64,000 nt of DNA, taken from NCBI GenBank assembly GCA_910575725.1, contig CAJTFE010000005.1:62001-126000 (forward strand), read 5' to 3'. The position numbers were made by a program, and so were the translations under genes. Numbering within the stretch: position 1 is the first letter of the stretch; each line of letters opens with the position of its first letter. The DNA comes from Clostridia bacterium (lineage in GTDB: Bacteria; Bacillota; Clostridia; Lachnospirales; Lachnospiraceae). The notes beneath the pieces were generated by a model. That model worked only from the letters and a program-made list of their open reading frames with translations, was not told the origin of the DNA and made no database searches. Below are positions 45,643 through 54,713 of this stretch, in pieces.

Positions 45643-45658
45643 TGTTTCACGTGAAACA
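45643..45658. promoter_or_regulatory. parS site 2
   Basis: TGTTTCACGTGAAACA is a perfect 16-bp parS palindrome, bound by ParB/Spo0J. It lies about 15 bases upstream of the parAB promoter. Confidence 0.95.
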
Positions 45659-45672
45659 TTGTGGATTTGATA

Positions 45673-45700
45673 TTTACATTGAAAAAATATGTGCTATAAT
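45673..45700 (+). promoter_or_regulatory. Candidate parAB promoter
   Basis: TTTACA (45673-45678), a 16-base spacer and TATAAT (45695-45700). A leader of nearly 280 bases follows before parA. Confidence 0.72.
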
Positions 45701-45779
45701 AAATTAATACGGAATTTTGTAATTACTGCGAAAATTAAATTATTTTGCGGTTTGCTATATTGAAGGCTTTATGCTTGAT

Positions 45780-45860
45780 GAATTATTTATTTCCGTGAGC
45801 AATGAGCCAAGTCTATGTTTGCATGAGTATTTGGCGAATATCGCGAGGGTCAAATATTCC
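45780..45860 (+). repeat. 80-bp imperfect direct repeat, unit B
   Basis: Second copy of the repeat at 45071-45150, in the same orientation, in the leader of parAB. Confidence 0.7.
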
Positions 45861-45951
45861 ACAGCTTGCTGTACTGCAAGTTTGATGTCCCATCAGTTTG
45901 CTATAGGGTATTTGGCTTGTATTCATGGAGCTCTTTGAATGAAGATATAGA

Positions 45952-45967
45952 TGTTTCACGTGAAACA
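45952..45967. promoter_or_regulatory. parS site 3
   Basis: TGTTTCACGTGAAACA is a perfect parS site ending 16 bases before the parA start. ParB bound here could also repress parAB. Confidence 0.95.
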
Positions 45968-45983
45968 TGGAAAGGAATTACTT

Positions 45984-46751
45984 ATGGGAAGAGTGATAGC
46001 GATTGCTAATCAAAAGGGTGGTGTTGGGAAGACTACTACAGCGATTAACTTGGCGGCGGCTTTGGCAGAGAAGAACAAGCAGGTTTTGCTGATTGATATT
46101 GATCCGCAGGGAAATGCGACGAGTGGCGTAGGAGTGGAAAAGGAGAAGCTGGAGTTTACAATTTATGATTTAATTCTGGGGGAAACTCCTATTCAAAGTT
46201 GTATTGAGTTTACGGAGTTTGAAAATTTGTCATTGATTCCTTCGAATGTGGATTTGGCTGCGGCTGAGATTGAGTTGATTGGAATACAGGAGAAGGAGTA
46301 TATTATTAAGAAGGAAGTAGACAAGATTAAGGATAAATATGATTTTATTTTGATAGATTGTCCTCCTTCTTTGAATCTCTTAACAATCAATGCTATGACT
46401 ACTGCGGACACGGTGCTTGTTCCGATTCAATGTGAGTATTATGCTTTGGAGGGTTTGAGTCAGCTGATACATACGATTAATTTGGTTAGGGAGCGGTTGA
46501 ATCCTTATCTGGATATTGAGGGGATTGTGTTTACAATGTTTGATGCCAGGACGAATCTTTCTTTGCAGGTGGTTGAGAATGTTAGGGCTAATATTAAGCA
46601 GAGGGTATATAGCACGATTATTCCAAGAAATGTACGTCTGGCGGAGGCACCCAGTCATGGATATCCGATTACAATATATGATACGAAGTCAGCGGGGGCG
46701 GAGAGCTATCGGGCCTTGGCAGAGGAAGTTATGAACAGGGAGGAAGGTTGA
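45984..46751 (+). CDS. parA: Chromosome partitioning ATPase ParA/Soj
   Basis: This 255-residue deviant Walker ATPase has KGGVGKTT (11-18), DIDPQGN and FILIDCPPSL. It works with ParB on parS to segregate origins and, in B. subtilis, regulates DnaA. The start is MGRVIAIANQ with AAGGA upstream. The frame eleven codons longer would translate the parS palindrome itself. The length is normal. Confidence 0.96.
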   Translation: MGRVIAIANQKGGVGKTTTAINLAAALAEKNKQVLLIDIDPQGNATSGVGVEKEKLEFTIYDLILGETPIQSCIEFTEFENLSLIPSNVDLAAAEIELIGIQEKEYIIKKEVDKIKDKYDFILIDCPPSLNLLTINAMTTADTVLVPIQCEYYALEGLSQLIHTINLVRERLNPYLDIEGIVFTMFDARTNLSLQVVENVRANIKQRVYSTIIPRNVRLAEAPSHGYPITIYDTKSAGAESYRALAEEVMNREEG

Positions 46752-46752
46752 A

Positions 46753-47664
46753 GTGGCAAGAAAAGGTGGATTGGGAAAGGGTCTGGATAGTCTGATTCCT
46801 GAGACAATTAAGACAAGCCAGCCGGAAAAGGAAAGGATTGTCGAAAAGGTTGTAGAGAAGATTGTTGAAAAGCCCGTTGAATTGAAGGTGAAAATCTCAA
46901 AGGTTGGGCCGAACAAGGAGCAGCCGAGAAAGCAGTTTGATGAGGATGCTTTGGTGGAGCTGTCGGATTCGATTCGTCAGTTTGGTATTATACAGCCGCT
47001 GATTGTTCAGGAGAAGAATGGATTTTATGAGATTATAGCGGGAGAACGAAGATGGAGAGCCGCAAAGCTGGCCGGACTGAAGGAAGTTCCTGTTATTGTG
47101 AAGAAATATACGGATATTGAGGTTGTGGAGATTTCTCTGATTGAAAATATTCAAAGGGAAAGCCTCAATCCTATTGAGGAAGCGGTTGCATATAAGCGTC
47201 TTCTGGAGGAGTTCCATTTAAAGCAGGATGAGGTGGCGGAACGGGTATCCAAGAGCAGGACTACGGTTACGAACTCTATGCGTCTGCTGAAGCTGGATGA
47301 ACGGGTACAGCAGATGGTGATTGACGATATGCTTACAACGGGACATGCAAGGGCTTTGCTGGGAATCGAGGATCCGGAGCTGCAGGCAACTACGGCGGCA
47401 AGAGTTTTTGATGAAAAACTGAGTGTCCGGGAAGTTGAAAAGATTGTTAAGGATATCCAGAAGGGAAAGACAGAGAAGAAAAAAGAAACGGTTGTACAGG
47501 ATTTTATCTATACGGATCTGGAAGAAAAGATGAAGGCTGTGATCGGGAGTAAGGTATCTATCAATCAGAAGCCGAAAGGGAATGGGAAGATTGAGATAGA
47601 GTATTACTCTAAAGATGATTTGGAACGGATTATTGATTTGATATTGAATGTCTCTCATACATAA
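46753..47664 (+). CDS. parB: Chromosome partitioning protein ParB/Spo0J
   Basis: This 303-residue DNA-binding CTPase has the N-terminal GGLGKGLDSLIPE, the CTP-binding GERRWRAAKLAG, a central helix-turn-helix (about 150-175, QDEVAERVSKSRTTVTN) and a C-terminal dimer region. It binds the three parS sites just upstream and spreads. The GTG start lies one base after the parA stop, with GGAGG inside parA. Confidence 0.96.
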   Translation: MARKGGLGKGLDSLIPETIKTSQPEKERIVEKVVEKIVEKPVELKVKISKVGPNKEQPRKQFDEDALVELSDSIRQFGIIQPLIVQEKNGFYEIIAGERRWRAAKLAGLKEVPVIVKKYTDIEVVEISLIENIQRESLNPIEEAVAYKRLLEEFHLKQDEVAERVSKSRTTVTNSMRLLKLDERVQQMVIDDMLTTGHARALLGIEDPELQATTAARVFDEKLSVREVEKIVKDIQKGKTEKKKETVVQDFIYTDLEEKMKAVIGSKVSINQKPKGNGKIEIEYYSKDDLERIIDLILNVSHT

Positions 47665-47697
47665 TTGAAACTTTTACGATTCGTGCTGTGTCGAAGC

Positions 47698-47847
47698 GAC
47701 TTTACCCTTTAGTGCTGTCGCGCAGCGACTACAAATAGTAACATCCCTCAAAGTGCACAAATCAATTTGCAGACACATGGGTTTTTGGCTGAAAATTGAT
47801 TTCATATCCGTGTGCTTTGAGGGATATTACGGAACTACAATAGGAGG
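47698..47847 (+). repeat. Palindromic SD-linked repeat, long copy (copy 3)
   Basis: A roughly 150-bp element fills most of the parB-DUF4446 gap. It begins TTTAGTGCTGTCGCGCAGCG near 47708 and has inverted arms at 47742-47772 and 47789-47829 around an ACATGGGTTT loop. It ends TATTACGGAACTACAATA then GGAGG, the ribosome site of the next gene. A diverged GTGCTGTG-TCG-AAGCGAC precedes it. Its arms differ from those of copy 2 in partly compensating ways. Confidence 0.85.
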
Positions 47848-47855
47848 AAAAGTCT

Positions 47856-48377
47856 GTGAAAAGCCCGATTTTAGATTACATTTATCAATATACGGGAATT
47901 GATCCTGCATACTATTTGTTTGCCATGGCGGCTCTTATATTTATTCTTCTTATATTAATTATTGTGATATTATGTAAACAGAAAAAACTGCGGAAGCGGC
48001 TGGATGTCTTTTTACAGGGAAAGGACGGAGAAAACTTAGAGGAAATATTTCTTTCCTGTATGGAGAAGTCTGCAATTGCCAGTAAAGAGAATAAGGAGCT
48101 GCAGGAGGAAATAAACCTGCTTAAACGGATTCAATGCATGACTTATCAAAAAATGGGAATGGTAAAATATGACGCATTCCGTGAAATGAGCGGAGAATTG
48201 AGTTACGCCGTGGCTCTGCTGGATCAGGAGGAAAATGGATTTATTATTAATTCGGTCTATGCCAATGAGGGAAGTTATTCTTATATTAAGGAGATAAAGA
48301 AGGGCGGAAGTGAGATTCCACTGTCTGAGGAAGAAGGAAAGGCATTAAATAAGGCAAAAAACAAAAGCCAGGCTTGA
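47856..48377 (+). CDS. DUF4446 family membrane protein
   Basis: This 173-residue protein has one N-terminal transmembrane helix (about 20-40) and a coiled-coil-like segment (about 70-95). The compact C-terminal domain contains RIQCMTYQKMGMVKYDAF and AVALLDQEENGFIINSVY. DUF4446 proteins are typically found next to parB in clostridia, with unknown function. The start is a GTG eight bases after the GGAGG provided by the repeat. The ribosome site appears to have been contributed by the element. Confidence 0.88.
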   Translation: MKSPILDYIYQYTGIDPAYYLFAMAALIFILLILIIVILCKQKKLRKRLDVFLQGKDGENLEEIFLSCMEKSAIASKENKELQEEINLLKRIQCMTYQKMGMVKYDAFREMSGELSYAVALLDQEENGFIINSVYANEGSYSYIKEIKKGGSEIPLSEEEGKALNKAKNKSQA

Positions 48378-48436
48378 AAAATAAAGAAGAGTGGTATATG
48401 ATGAAAAGGCAGAACAGATAAAAGGAGATTACAAGT

Positions 48437-49714
48437 ATGTTAGATATAAAGTTTGTGAGAGAAAACCCGGAGATTGTGAAGCAGAATATAAAGAATAAGT
48501 TTCAGGATCAGAAGCTTGCACTGGTAGATGAGGTCATTGCCCTGGATGTGGAAAAGCGCGGGGCCCAGCAGGAGGCAGATTCCCTGCGTGCAGCCAGAAA
48601 TAAGCTTTCCAAGCAGATCGGCGCACTGATGGGACAGGGAAAGAAGGAAGAGGCAGAGGAAGTAAAGAAGCAGGTAGCCGCACAGGCAGATCGCCTTGCT
48701 GCTCTCTCTGAGAAGGAAAAAGAGTTAGACGAAAAAATCTTAAAGATTATGATGACCATACCGAACATCATTGATCCCAGTGTTCCCATTGGAAAGGACG
48801 ACAGTGAGAACGTGGAAGTACAGCGGTACGGCGAGCCGGCGGTGCCTGATTTTGAGATTCCTTACCATACGGATATTATGGAGAGATTTAACGGCATTGA
48901 TCTGGACAGTGCCAGAAAGGTGGCCGGCAACGGATTTTATTATCTTATGGGAGATATTGCACGGCTTCACTCTGCAGTGATCTCTTATGCCCGGGATTTT
49001 ATGATTGGCAGAGGCTTTACTTACTGTGTGCCTCCTTTTATGATTCGCAGTAATGTAGTGACAGGCGTTATGAGCTTTGCAGAGATGGATGCCATGATGT
49101 ACAAGATTGAAGGTGAGGATCTTTATCTCATCGGTACCAGTGAGCATTCTATGATTGGAAAATTTATTGACACCATTCTCCAGCCGGAGAATCTGCCTCA
49201 GACATTGACAAGTTATTCCCCCTGCTTCCGAAAGGAGAAGGGAGCTCACGGTCTGGAGGAGAGGGGCGTATATCGGATTCACCAGTTTGAAAAGCAGGAA
49301 ATGATCGTAGTCTGCCAGCCGGAGGATAGCCCTATATGGTTTGAAAAATTGTGGCAGAATACCGTAGATCTGTTTCGGTCTCTGGATATTCCGGTTCGTA
49401 CTCTGGAGTGCTGCTCCGGCGATTTGGCGGATCTGAAGGTGAAGTCTGTGGATGTGGAAGCATGGTCTCCCAGACAGAAGAAATACTTTGAGGTGGGAAG
49501 CTGTTCAAATTTAGGAGATGCCCAGGCCCGCCGGCTGAAAATCCGCATCAATGGGGAAAAAGGAAAGTACTTTGCGCATACACTGAATAATACAGTAGTT
49601 GCGCCGCCCCGGATGCTGATTGCATTTTTGGAAAATAACCTGAATGAAGACGGAAGCGTCAGCATTCCCGAAGCCCTTCAGCCCTATATGGGAGGACAGA
49701 AGGTAATCCAGTAA
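48437..49714 (+). CDS. serS: Seryl-tRNA synthetase
   Basis: This 425-residue class II synthetase has an N-terminal coiled-coil arm (about 27-105) that recognises the tRNA-Ser variable arm. The catalytic core carries TSEHSMIGKF, CFRKEKGAHG and RGVYRIHQFEKQEM, then motif 3 NTVVAPPRMLIAFLENN. The ATG has AAAGGAG upstream. I find no T-box leader in the gap. Serine tRNAs are not in the window. Confidence 0.96.
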   Translation: MLDIKFVRENPEIVKQNIKNKFQDQKLALVDEVIALDVEKRGAQQEADSLRAARNKLSKQIGALMGQGKKEEAEEVKKQVAAQADRLAALSEKEKELDEKILKIMMTIPNIIDPSVPIGKDDSENVEVQRYGEPAVPDFEIPYHTDIMERFNGIDLDSARKVAGNGFYYLMGDIARLHSAVISYARDFMIGRGFTYCVPPFMIRSNVVTGVMSFAEMDAMMYKIEGEDLYLIGTSEHSMIGKFIDTILQPENLPQTLTSYSPCFRKEKGAHGLEERGVYRIHQFEKQEMIVVCQPEDSPIWFEKLWQNTVDLFRSLDIPVRTLECCSGDLADLKVKSVDVEAWSPRQKKYFEVGSCSNLGDAQARRLKIRINGEKGKYFAHTLNNTVVAPPRMLIAFLENNLNEDGSVSIPEALQPYMGGQKVIQ

Positions 49715-49734
49715 GCGAGAAATTGTTTAAAGTA

Positions 49735-49763
49735 TGTGGATAAGTGTATGAATATGTGGATAA
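49735..49763. promoter_or_regulatory. Pair of perfect DnaA boxes downstream of serS
   Basis: Two TGTGGATAA sites (49735-49743 and 49755-49763) in the same orientation are 20 bp apart, about 12 kb from oriC. They lie in a 151-bp intergenic space before the DUF3881 gene, where bound DnaA could regulate that gene or titrate the initiator. Confidence 0.8.
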
Positions 49764-49865
49764 CTACGTCGATTTTTGACGGCAGTGTGTATATTTATTC
49801 GTTACTGTTTATGGAGTGAATAGTAATAGTTATTCTGCTTATTCAGAAGAAGGAGGTGAAAGGCA

Positions 49866-50744
49866 GTGCATGAATATTTGAGAGCCGTAGGTTTTAGTGA
49901 AATCAAGGATAAAGAGCAATTGAATTTACTGCTTCAGATGACAGAAGATGGCTATCAGAGTGAACGCACCTCCGGTAATCGCGGCGGTTCAGATTTTTCC
50001 GAGCGCAAAAAGGAATTTGCTCCGGGAATGGGAATTATGCTTTGCGGAGAGTATGATGAAAAGGAAAATTACCATAGAAATTACTATTTTCCCTATTTTC
50101 AAGGAAAGCAGGAAAAGCTGTATGACAGTGTTACCGTAGAGCGTCATGCAGAAAAGGAATCCTACGCAGGAGTCTGTGACGATCTGTCTTTGGGCGTATC
50201 CATTATCTTCTATGTTCAGAATGCAGCTGATTTGCTGAATGAAAAACGTCTGAACCAGCTTTCAAACTGCACGGTAATTCTTAAGTTTACCGGCCTTTCT
50301 ATAAGCGGCAAGGTGCTGCTTCCTGTGGTTAAGGGTATGACGGAGGAAGAAAACACCGATGCTGTTCTGCAGCGGACAAAGCTGATTCAGGCTGCAAGGG
50401 ATGGAGACGAGGAAGCTATTGAGAATCTGACACTGGAGGATATGGACACTTATTCCATGATTTCCAGGCGGATCGCGAATGAGGATGTGTTTTCGATTGT
50501 TTCTACATACTTTATGCCTTACGGCGTGGAGTGTGACCACTACAGTATTCTGGGAGAGATCTTAGAATGCAGGCAGGTGGAGAATAGTCTTACGGAAGAG
50601 AAGATTTATGTGCTCACGGTGGAAAGCCATGATCTGGTTTTTGAGGTCTGTATTAATCAGAAGGATCTTCTGGGCGAACCCCAGGTCGGGCGGCGGTTTA
50701 AGGGTGTTATCTGGCTGCAGGGGGAGATGGTTTTTCAGCCGTAA
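49866..50744 (+). CDS. DUF3881 family protein
   Basis: This 292-residue soluble protein has N-terminal MHEYLRAVGFSEI and CGEYDEKENYHRNYYFPYF, a middle region LGVSIIFYVQNAADLL, and a C-terminal GVECDHYSILGEI followed by FEVCINQKDLLGEPQVGRRF. I recognise it as the DUF3881 family common in Lachnospiraceae. No function is known to me. The start is a GTG with GGAGGTGAAAGGCA upstream. The nearby ATG is in another frame. Two DnaA boxes sit upstream, so its transcription may be cell-cycle linked. Confidence 0.82.
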   Translation: MHEYLRAVGFSEIKDKEQLNLLLQMTEDGYQSERTSGNRGGSDFSERKKEFAPGMGIMLCGEYDEKENYHRNYYFPYFQGKQEKLYDSVTVERHAEKESYAGVCDDLSLGVSIIFYVQNAADLLNEKRLNQLSNCTVILKFTGLSISGKVLLPVVKGMTEEENTDAVLQRTKLIQAARDGDEEAIENLTLEDMDTYSMISRRIANEDVFSIVSTYFMPYGVECDHYSILGEILECRQVENSLTEEKIYVLTVESHDLVFEVCINQKDLLGEPQVGRRFKGVIWLQGEMVFQP

Positions 50745-50970
50745 AGGATTATGAACAGGATCATTTTCAGTATCAAGTTAAAAATGAGTGAAGTAGAGGC
50801 ACAGTGTACAGGCAGAAAAATATCTGAAATTTAATATTCTGGAGGAACATCTATGCCGTTATCCGGCAGTGCCTTTTGGTGAATATCGATGTAACTGGAA
50901 TGCGTGGATTCAGAATGTTATCTTGTATCTTCATGTGGCTGCAGATTTAATACATATTTCTTGGGTATCA

Positions 50971-51819
50971 TTATTTACTATTAATTACTTTTTCTTTATA
51001 ATTTGCAGCCACACATAAAGAACTAAGAATTATTATTGCAATCAGGAAGAACCTTACTGCGTACGCCAGATTAATGCCCCATTTGGGTGCAAAACCATAA
51101 AACAGATCTAACTGCGCTAAACTTACCGGTGAAAACCCATATGCCCAATCCATCCAATCATTGGAGACGCATATATCCAAAACAGCAATCCATGCGCCCA
51201 TGAATGTTCCTACTGATTTACCAGTCATCTTATTTCCAAAATAGATAAGTAATCCGATACACAGAATACAGAAAAATTCCAGTAAGACACTTATCATCAA
51301 TGCATCGACAGGTTCATATTGCCGCATAATATTCTGAGATACGGACAACTTCACACCAAACTCTGCTCCGGCATTTGTTTTCCCCAGTGTGCCCCAAATC
51401 TTACCCCATTCGTTTGACCATGCAATATGCCCCATAAAGGGAATAATCGCTGCAGCAGCCAGACAGGCGATATAAAGAATTGACATTTTCAAAATATAAA
51501 GAATCTGACCCAATCCCCATGACAGTTTTCCGGCTCTGGAAATCATATATTGATAAGATTCATCTTCAAATGGCGCATTGCAAAACAAAATAACTGCACT
51601 TGCCGCTATCACAAACTGCATTTCGTAATTATTGACTAAAAAAATAAAGGCAAATGGTGTAATATCTATATGTACGCTCCGGCTGAAAGTTAAAACCGCA
51701 GAAAGGCTTTCCATCACATACAACACGACAATCATAAGGATAAATGGTATTCTTATATTTTCCCGTAACATTCTCATATTGTAGTTGGATACCTTATTTG
51801 CTTTCATAAAACATTCCAT
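50971..51819 (-). CDS. Membrane protein, ABC-2-permease-like, third gene of island operon
   Basis: This 282-residue protein has about six hydrophobic segments (20-45, 52-80, 100-130, 170-195, 205-230, 250-275). The layout resembles ABC-2-type permeases used in bacteriocin immunity or lipid export. No ATPase is encoded in this minus-strand unit, so any transporter role would need one from elsewhere. It overlaps the previous gene by 26 bp. AAAGGGG lies seven bases before the ATG. A second ATG four codons in is possible. Confidence 0.7.
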   Translation of the reverse strand: MECFMKANKVSNYNMRMLRENIRIPFILMIVVLYVMESLSAVLTFSRSVHIDITPFAFIFLVNNYEMQFVIAASAVILFCNAPFEDESYQYMISRAGKLSWGLGQILYILKMSILYIACLAAAAIIPFMGHIAWSNEWGKIWGTLGKTNAGAEFGVKLSVSQNIMRQYEPVDALMISVLLEFFCILCIGLLIYFGNKMTGKSVGTFMGAWIAVLDICVSNDWMDWAYGFSPVSLAQLDLFYGFAPKWGINLAYAVRFFLIAIIILSSLCVAANYKEKVINSK

Positions 51820-52609
51820 TTCTAAGCCCCTTTACCAACTTTTTCGTAAAACATACGCCCATCAGGAAAACCAGAATACTTGAAGCAATCGCTGCAGCCA
51901 CAACCGTATACCCACTATTCCGAATTACCGTCCTGCCTATCAATATATGGTCAAGCCGCCAGTCAGCATCAAGGGATAATATCTGGCTTACCCTTATCAG
52001 CACGTAATTCCCTAAAAACGGAAACATTGTAATGACGAATCTGTCCCTTACATATAATGACACAAACATGGAAGCGCCAGCCCATATCATCCCACGCATA
52101 AATCCAAGCGCTGCCTCTGTCATACAATAACGAACCGGGGAATGAACCGCCAGCCATTTATGAAATAAATCTGCGGCACTTTCAACGGATGTTTCATAAT
52201 AATCGCTTGTCATCTGAAATCGCATACGCAAAAATAAAATCAGCAAAACTGTACCAAATGCAACAACCAGCCCGCCAATCAGGATATTTACGATATATTT
52301 CACAGCGCCATACCTTTGCGTTCCCTCTCTGGAAGCAATGTACGCAACCACTCTGTTGTTTCTTTCCTCGCAAAAGCTGGCTGCAAAAGGCAGTGCCGCA
52401 AAAACAGGCAATATATAATTTCTGCACATTCCTCCGAAAGCGGAATTGCTCGTAAAATAATATACACACCAGACAGTACTGCCGCTTTGCATTGCACTTA
52501 CCAGATCATTCCATGAATCAAAGCAAATGCAGAACATAACGCCAATGATCCCTATGGCAGAGCTTGTATTGACTGCCCTCTTCCATTCATTTATGAATAT
52601 CCGGATCAC
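51794..52609 (-). CDS. Membrane protein, ABC-2-permease-like, second gene of island operon
   Basis: This 271-residue protein has six hydrophobic segments. NEWKRAVNTSSAIGIIGVMF at the start and CEERNNRVVAYIASREG in a cytoplasmic loop look like ABC-2 permeases, whose first loop often reads ER-x-G/R. It pairs with the similar-size protein downstream, probably as a heterodimer. The GTG start overlaps the lipoprotein stop as GTGA. Confidence 0.72.
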   Translation of the reverse strand: MIRIFINEWKRAVNTSSAIGIIGVMFCICFDSWNDLVSAMQSGSTVWCVYYFTSNSAFGGMCRNYILPVFAALPFAASFCEERNNRVVAYIASREGTQRYGAVKYIVNILIGGLVVAFGTVLLILFLRMRFQMTSDYYETSVESAADLFHKWLAVHSPVRYCMTEAALGFMRGMIWAGASMFVSLYVRDRFVITMFPFLGNYVLIRVSQILSLDADWRLDHILIGRTVIRNSGYTVVAAAIASSILVFLMGVCFTKKLVKGLRNGMFYESK

Positions 52610-53718
52610 GAGATTTCCTCTCCTGTGATTGCATGAAACCGGATCGAATATCTGCTGTCTTCCACCGATTGTCCATTTACTTCAAACTCAACGCACCATA
52701 CTGGGATCAGATCCATCTCCGTAAAGGAATCTTCCCTTAGAAGTGGGAAATACTCCATCCAGATATTCTTTGCCCTAAATTCATTTGATAAAATGACATC
52801 GCCAAATTTTTTCCTGATCGCTTTTTTAATGCCGTCTTCCCCTATAATTGCTGTTTCGTTCTGATGTTCCTCACAAGGCTCAAACATTCCCATCATGGAT
52901 ATCATTTCAATTCCATTATTTGACAGCAATACCGTTACAGAAGCCGGATAAGCCAAAATTCTCTCACTTGTCTGCCGCAGATTTGGCTCGTTTCGGTATA
53001 CGGGAATCCCGTTTACATCCATGCGAAAGATGATCTGATACACTTCCATGTCTTCGTCAAACGTATCGTTTCCATATCCTTTTGCAGACAAAAACTGATA
53101 GTCTTCATCTTCCATAATTGTCTTTTTCACGTTCTCAAAATCCGCCTGATCCATAGCAACCACATCGAGAGCTTCCGGTTCTCCACCCACCTCAATCATC
53201 CCTATAAAGTTCTGCATCCTTCTTGCGGCATCCTCTTTGGACATAAAAGACAAATCCCTGTCATCTGCCAGTCCTATCTCCTTCGCATAGGAACAATAAG
53301 TGTCCAAATGGCTTGCCATGTCATTTCTTTGATAGGTAAGTGAGCCTCCCGTAAATCCATCGTTCCCATCATCAACAGCAAGGTCTCCTTCTGTATTTTG
53401 CCCTATCGCTTCTTGTACTTTATCATAGTCAAAACATTTTAACCTTGTTGCATACTCATAAAGATTATTTTCCGGCATTTTCAACTCTGCACTGATGAAC
53501 AAATTTTCATCCAGTTTTTCATCTATAAAAACTGTTGTGTCCTGTGGCACAATTTCAGCAGTACTATTTTTTTCATCCTGTGCTTCAAACGTTTGCGTCT
53601 CTGCTTTAGGACTATCTGAATCAATACTTGGTATTTCTCCTTGGGATGTGCGAGCGCAGCCGTCTAATAATGTCATAAGAACCAAAATACCCGCTAAAGC
53701 CGTTACTGTCTTTTTCAT
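52606..53718 (-). CDS. Predicted lipoprotein of the island operon
   Basis: This 370-residue protein has a signal peptide with lipobox LLDGC (Cys21), then an acidic low-complexity linker (about 25-55) and a mostly beta-looking domain. Segments such as YQIIFRMDVNGIPVYRNEPN and the C-terminal PVWCVEFEVNGQ, RFHAITGEEI resemble PepSY/YycH-type extracytoplasmic domains, but I cannot assign it. It is the first gene of a three-gene minus-strand unit facing the Agr-like regulator, and it probably works with the two membrane proteins. Confidence 0.75.
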   Translation of the reverse strand: MKKTVTALAGILVLMTLLDGCARTSQGEIPSIDSDSPKAETQTFEAQDEKNSTAEIVPQDTTVFIDEKLDENLFISAELKMPENNLYEYATRLKCFDYDKVQEAIGQNTEGDLAVDDGNDGFTGGSLTYQRNDMASHLDTYCSYAKEIGLADDRDLSFMSKEDAARRMQNFIGMIEVGGEPEALDVVAMDQADFENVKKTIMEDEDYQFLSAKGYGNDTFDEDMEVYQIIFRMDVNGIPVYRNEPNLRQTSERILAYPASVTVLLSNNGIEMISMMGMFEPCEEHQNETAIIGEDGIKKAIRKKFGDVILSNEFRAKNIWMEYFPLLREDSFTEMDLIPVWCVEFEVNGQSVEDSRYSIRFHAITGEEIS

Positions 53719-54003
53719 CCTTTTCAGCCTTCCTTTCTTTTTATGCGATAAATTAAATATTTTTTTTTGCTGTTACATAAGATCAATAACGATTTCCATT
53801 ATCCACGTTTCTGTTATAATTCCAATCCTTTTTGCACCAAACGACATTTTTTGATTCTATTTGGTCATTCTTTCATCAAATTTATCTTATTTTTACTTTT
53901 TAATATTAATCCAAAATCCGCCAAAAACTGTCTTTTCATGCAATACGCTTTTATTTTACGGGTCCATACTGTATAATATAACAATATATACGGAGGTATA
54001 AAA

Positions 54004-54708
54004 ATGCGGATACTCATCTGTGACGATGATGTGCTGATAATCGAACAGCTTCAGAAATATATTATAAATTTCTTTGAAAATATCGGTGTAAAATGTCCTG
54101 AACTGGTCTGCTTTTCTGACGGAGAATCCCTTTTGTCAGACAAAGGTGAAAAAGACATTCTTTTTCTTGATATAGAAATGCCTGGAATGAATGGCATCTA
54201 TGTGGGAAATGAATTAAAAAGAGCAAATAAAAATATCATCATTTTTATTGTAACTTCTTATTCCGAATATCTTGATGAGGCAATGCGGTTTCATGTATTC
54301 CGATACCTGTCAAAGCCACTGGATAAACAGCGTTTTTTCCGTAATATGAAAGATGCTGTTGACCTGTATAACACCATAACAATAAAAATCCCTGTGGAAA
54401 CAAAACAGGGTATGCATACCCTTCCTGCTTCCTCTGTCATAGCAATAGAAGCACAGGGCAGAAAAATAACAGTACATACAACTTTGTGTGATTTTGAATC
54501 CATTCACAATATGCAGTACTGGCTGGAACTTCTTCCTAAAAATTGTTTTTTTCAGACCCACCGCAGCTTCATCATCAATTTTGAACATGTCATAGATTTT
54601 GACCATAATCTTGTTCATATGTCAGATAATCAACCTGCTTATCTGACAAGAAGGAAATACAGCTCATTTAAACAAGCCTATCTCCTTTATTTAGAAAGTA
54701 CAAGGTAA
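54004..54708 (+). CDS. LytTR response regulator (AgrA-like)
   Basis: This 234-residue regulator has a receiver domain with phospho-acceptor Asp56 in FLDIEMPG, conserved acidic CDDD (6-9) and Lys near 105 in SKPLDK. The C-terminal LytTR DNA-binding domain (about 130-234) carries THRSFIINFEHV. It pairs with the GHKL kinase five bases downstream. It is divergent from the lipoprotein-permease unit, which is the likely target. A TATAAT (53972-53977) lies upstream. The ribosome site is GGAGG. Confidence 0.88.
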   Translation: MRILICDDDVLIIEQLQKYIINFFENIGVKCPELVCFSDGESLLSDKGEKDILFLDIEMPGMNGIYVGNELKRANKNIIIFIVTSYSEYLDEAMRFHVFRYLSKPLDKQRFFRNMKDAVDLYNTITIKIPVETKQGMHTLPASSVIAIEAQGRKITVHTTLCDFESIHNMQYWLELLPKNCFFQTHRSFIINFEHVIDFDHNLVHMSDNQPAYLTRRKYSSFKQAYLLYLESTR

Positions 54709-54713
54709 AGCAA

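Larger units (their letters stand above)
44832..45983. other. 1.15-kb centromere-like region with parS sites and gene debris
   Basis: No intact gene is seen. The stretch holds three parS sites (44835, 45643, 45952), a decayed PIN toxin gene (45148-45468), two copies of an 80-bp direct repeat (45071, 45780) and the parAB promoter (45673-45700). Between 44870 and 45060 it is G/T-rich with no feature that I can name. Confidence 0.85.

Noticed and set aside
45951..45983. ParA starting at the earlier ATG
   Set aside because: The codons are the parS palindrome. MGRVIAIANQ has a proper ribosome site and matches the family.
47698..47847. CRISPR array or riboswitch in the parB-DUF4446 gap
   Set aside because: There is only one palindromic unit without regular spacers, and the same element occurs before unrelated genes.
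50745..50970. A short gene after DUF3881
   Set aside because: Frames here are short and interrupted. A GGAGGAACATCT-ATG is present but leads to a stop within about a dozen codons.
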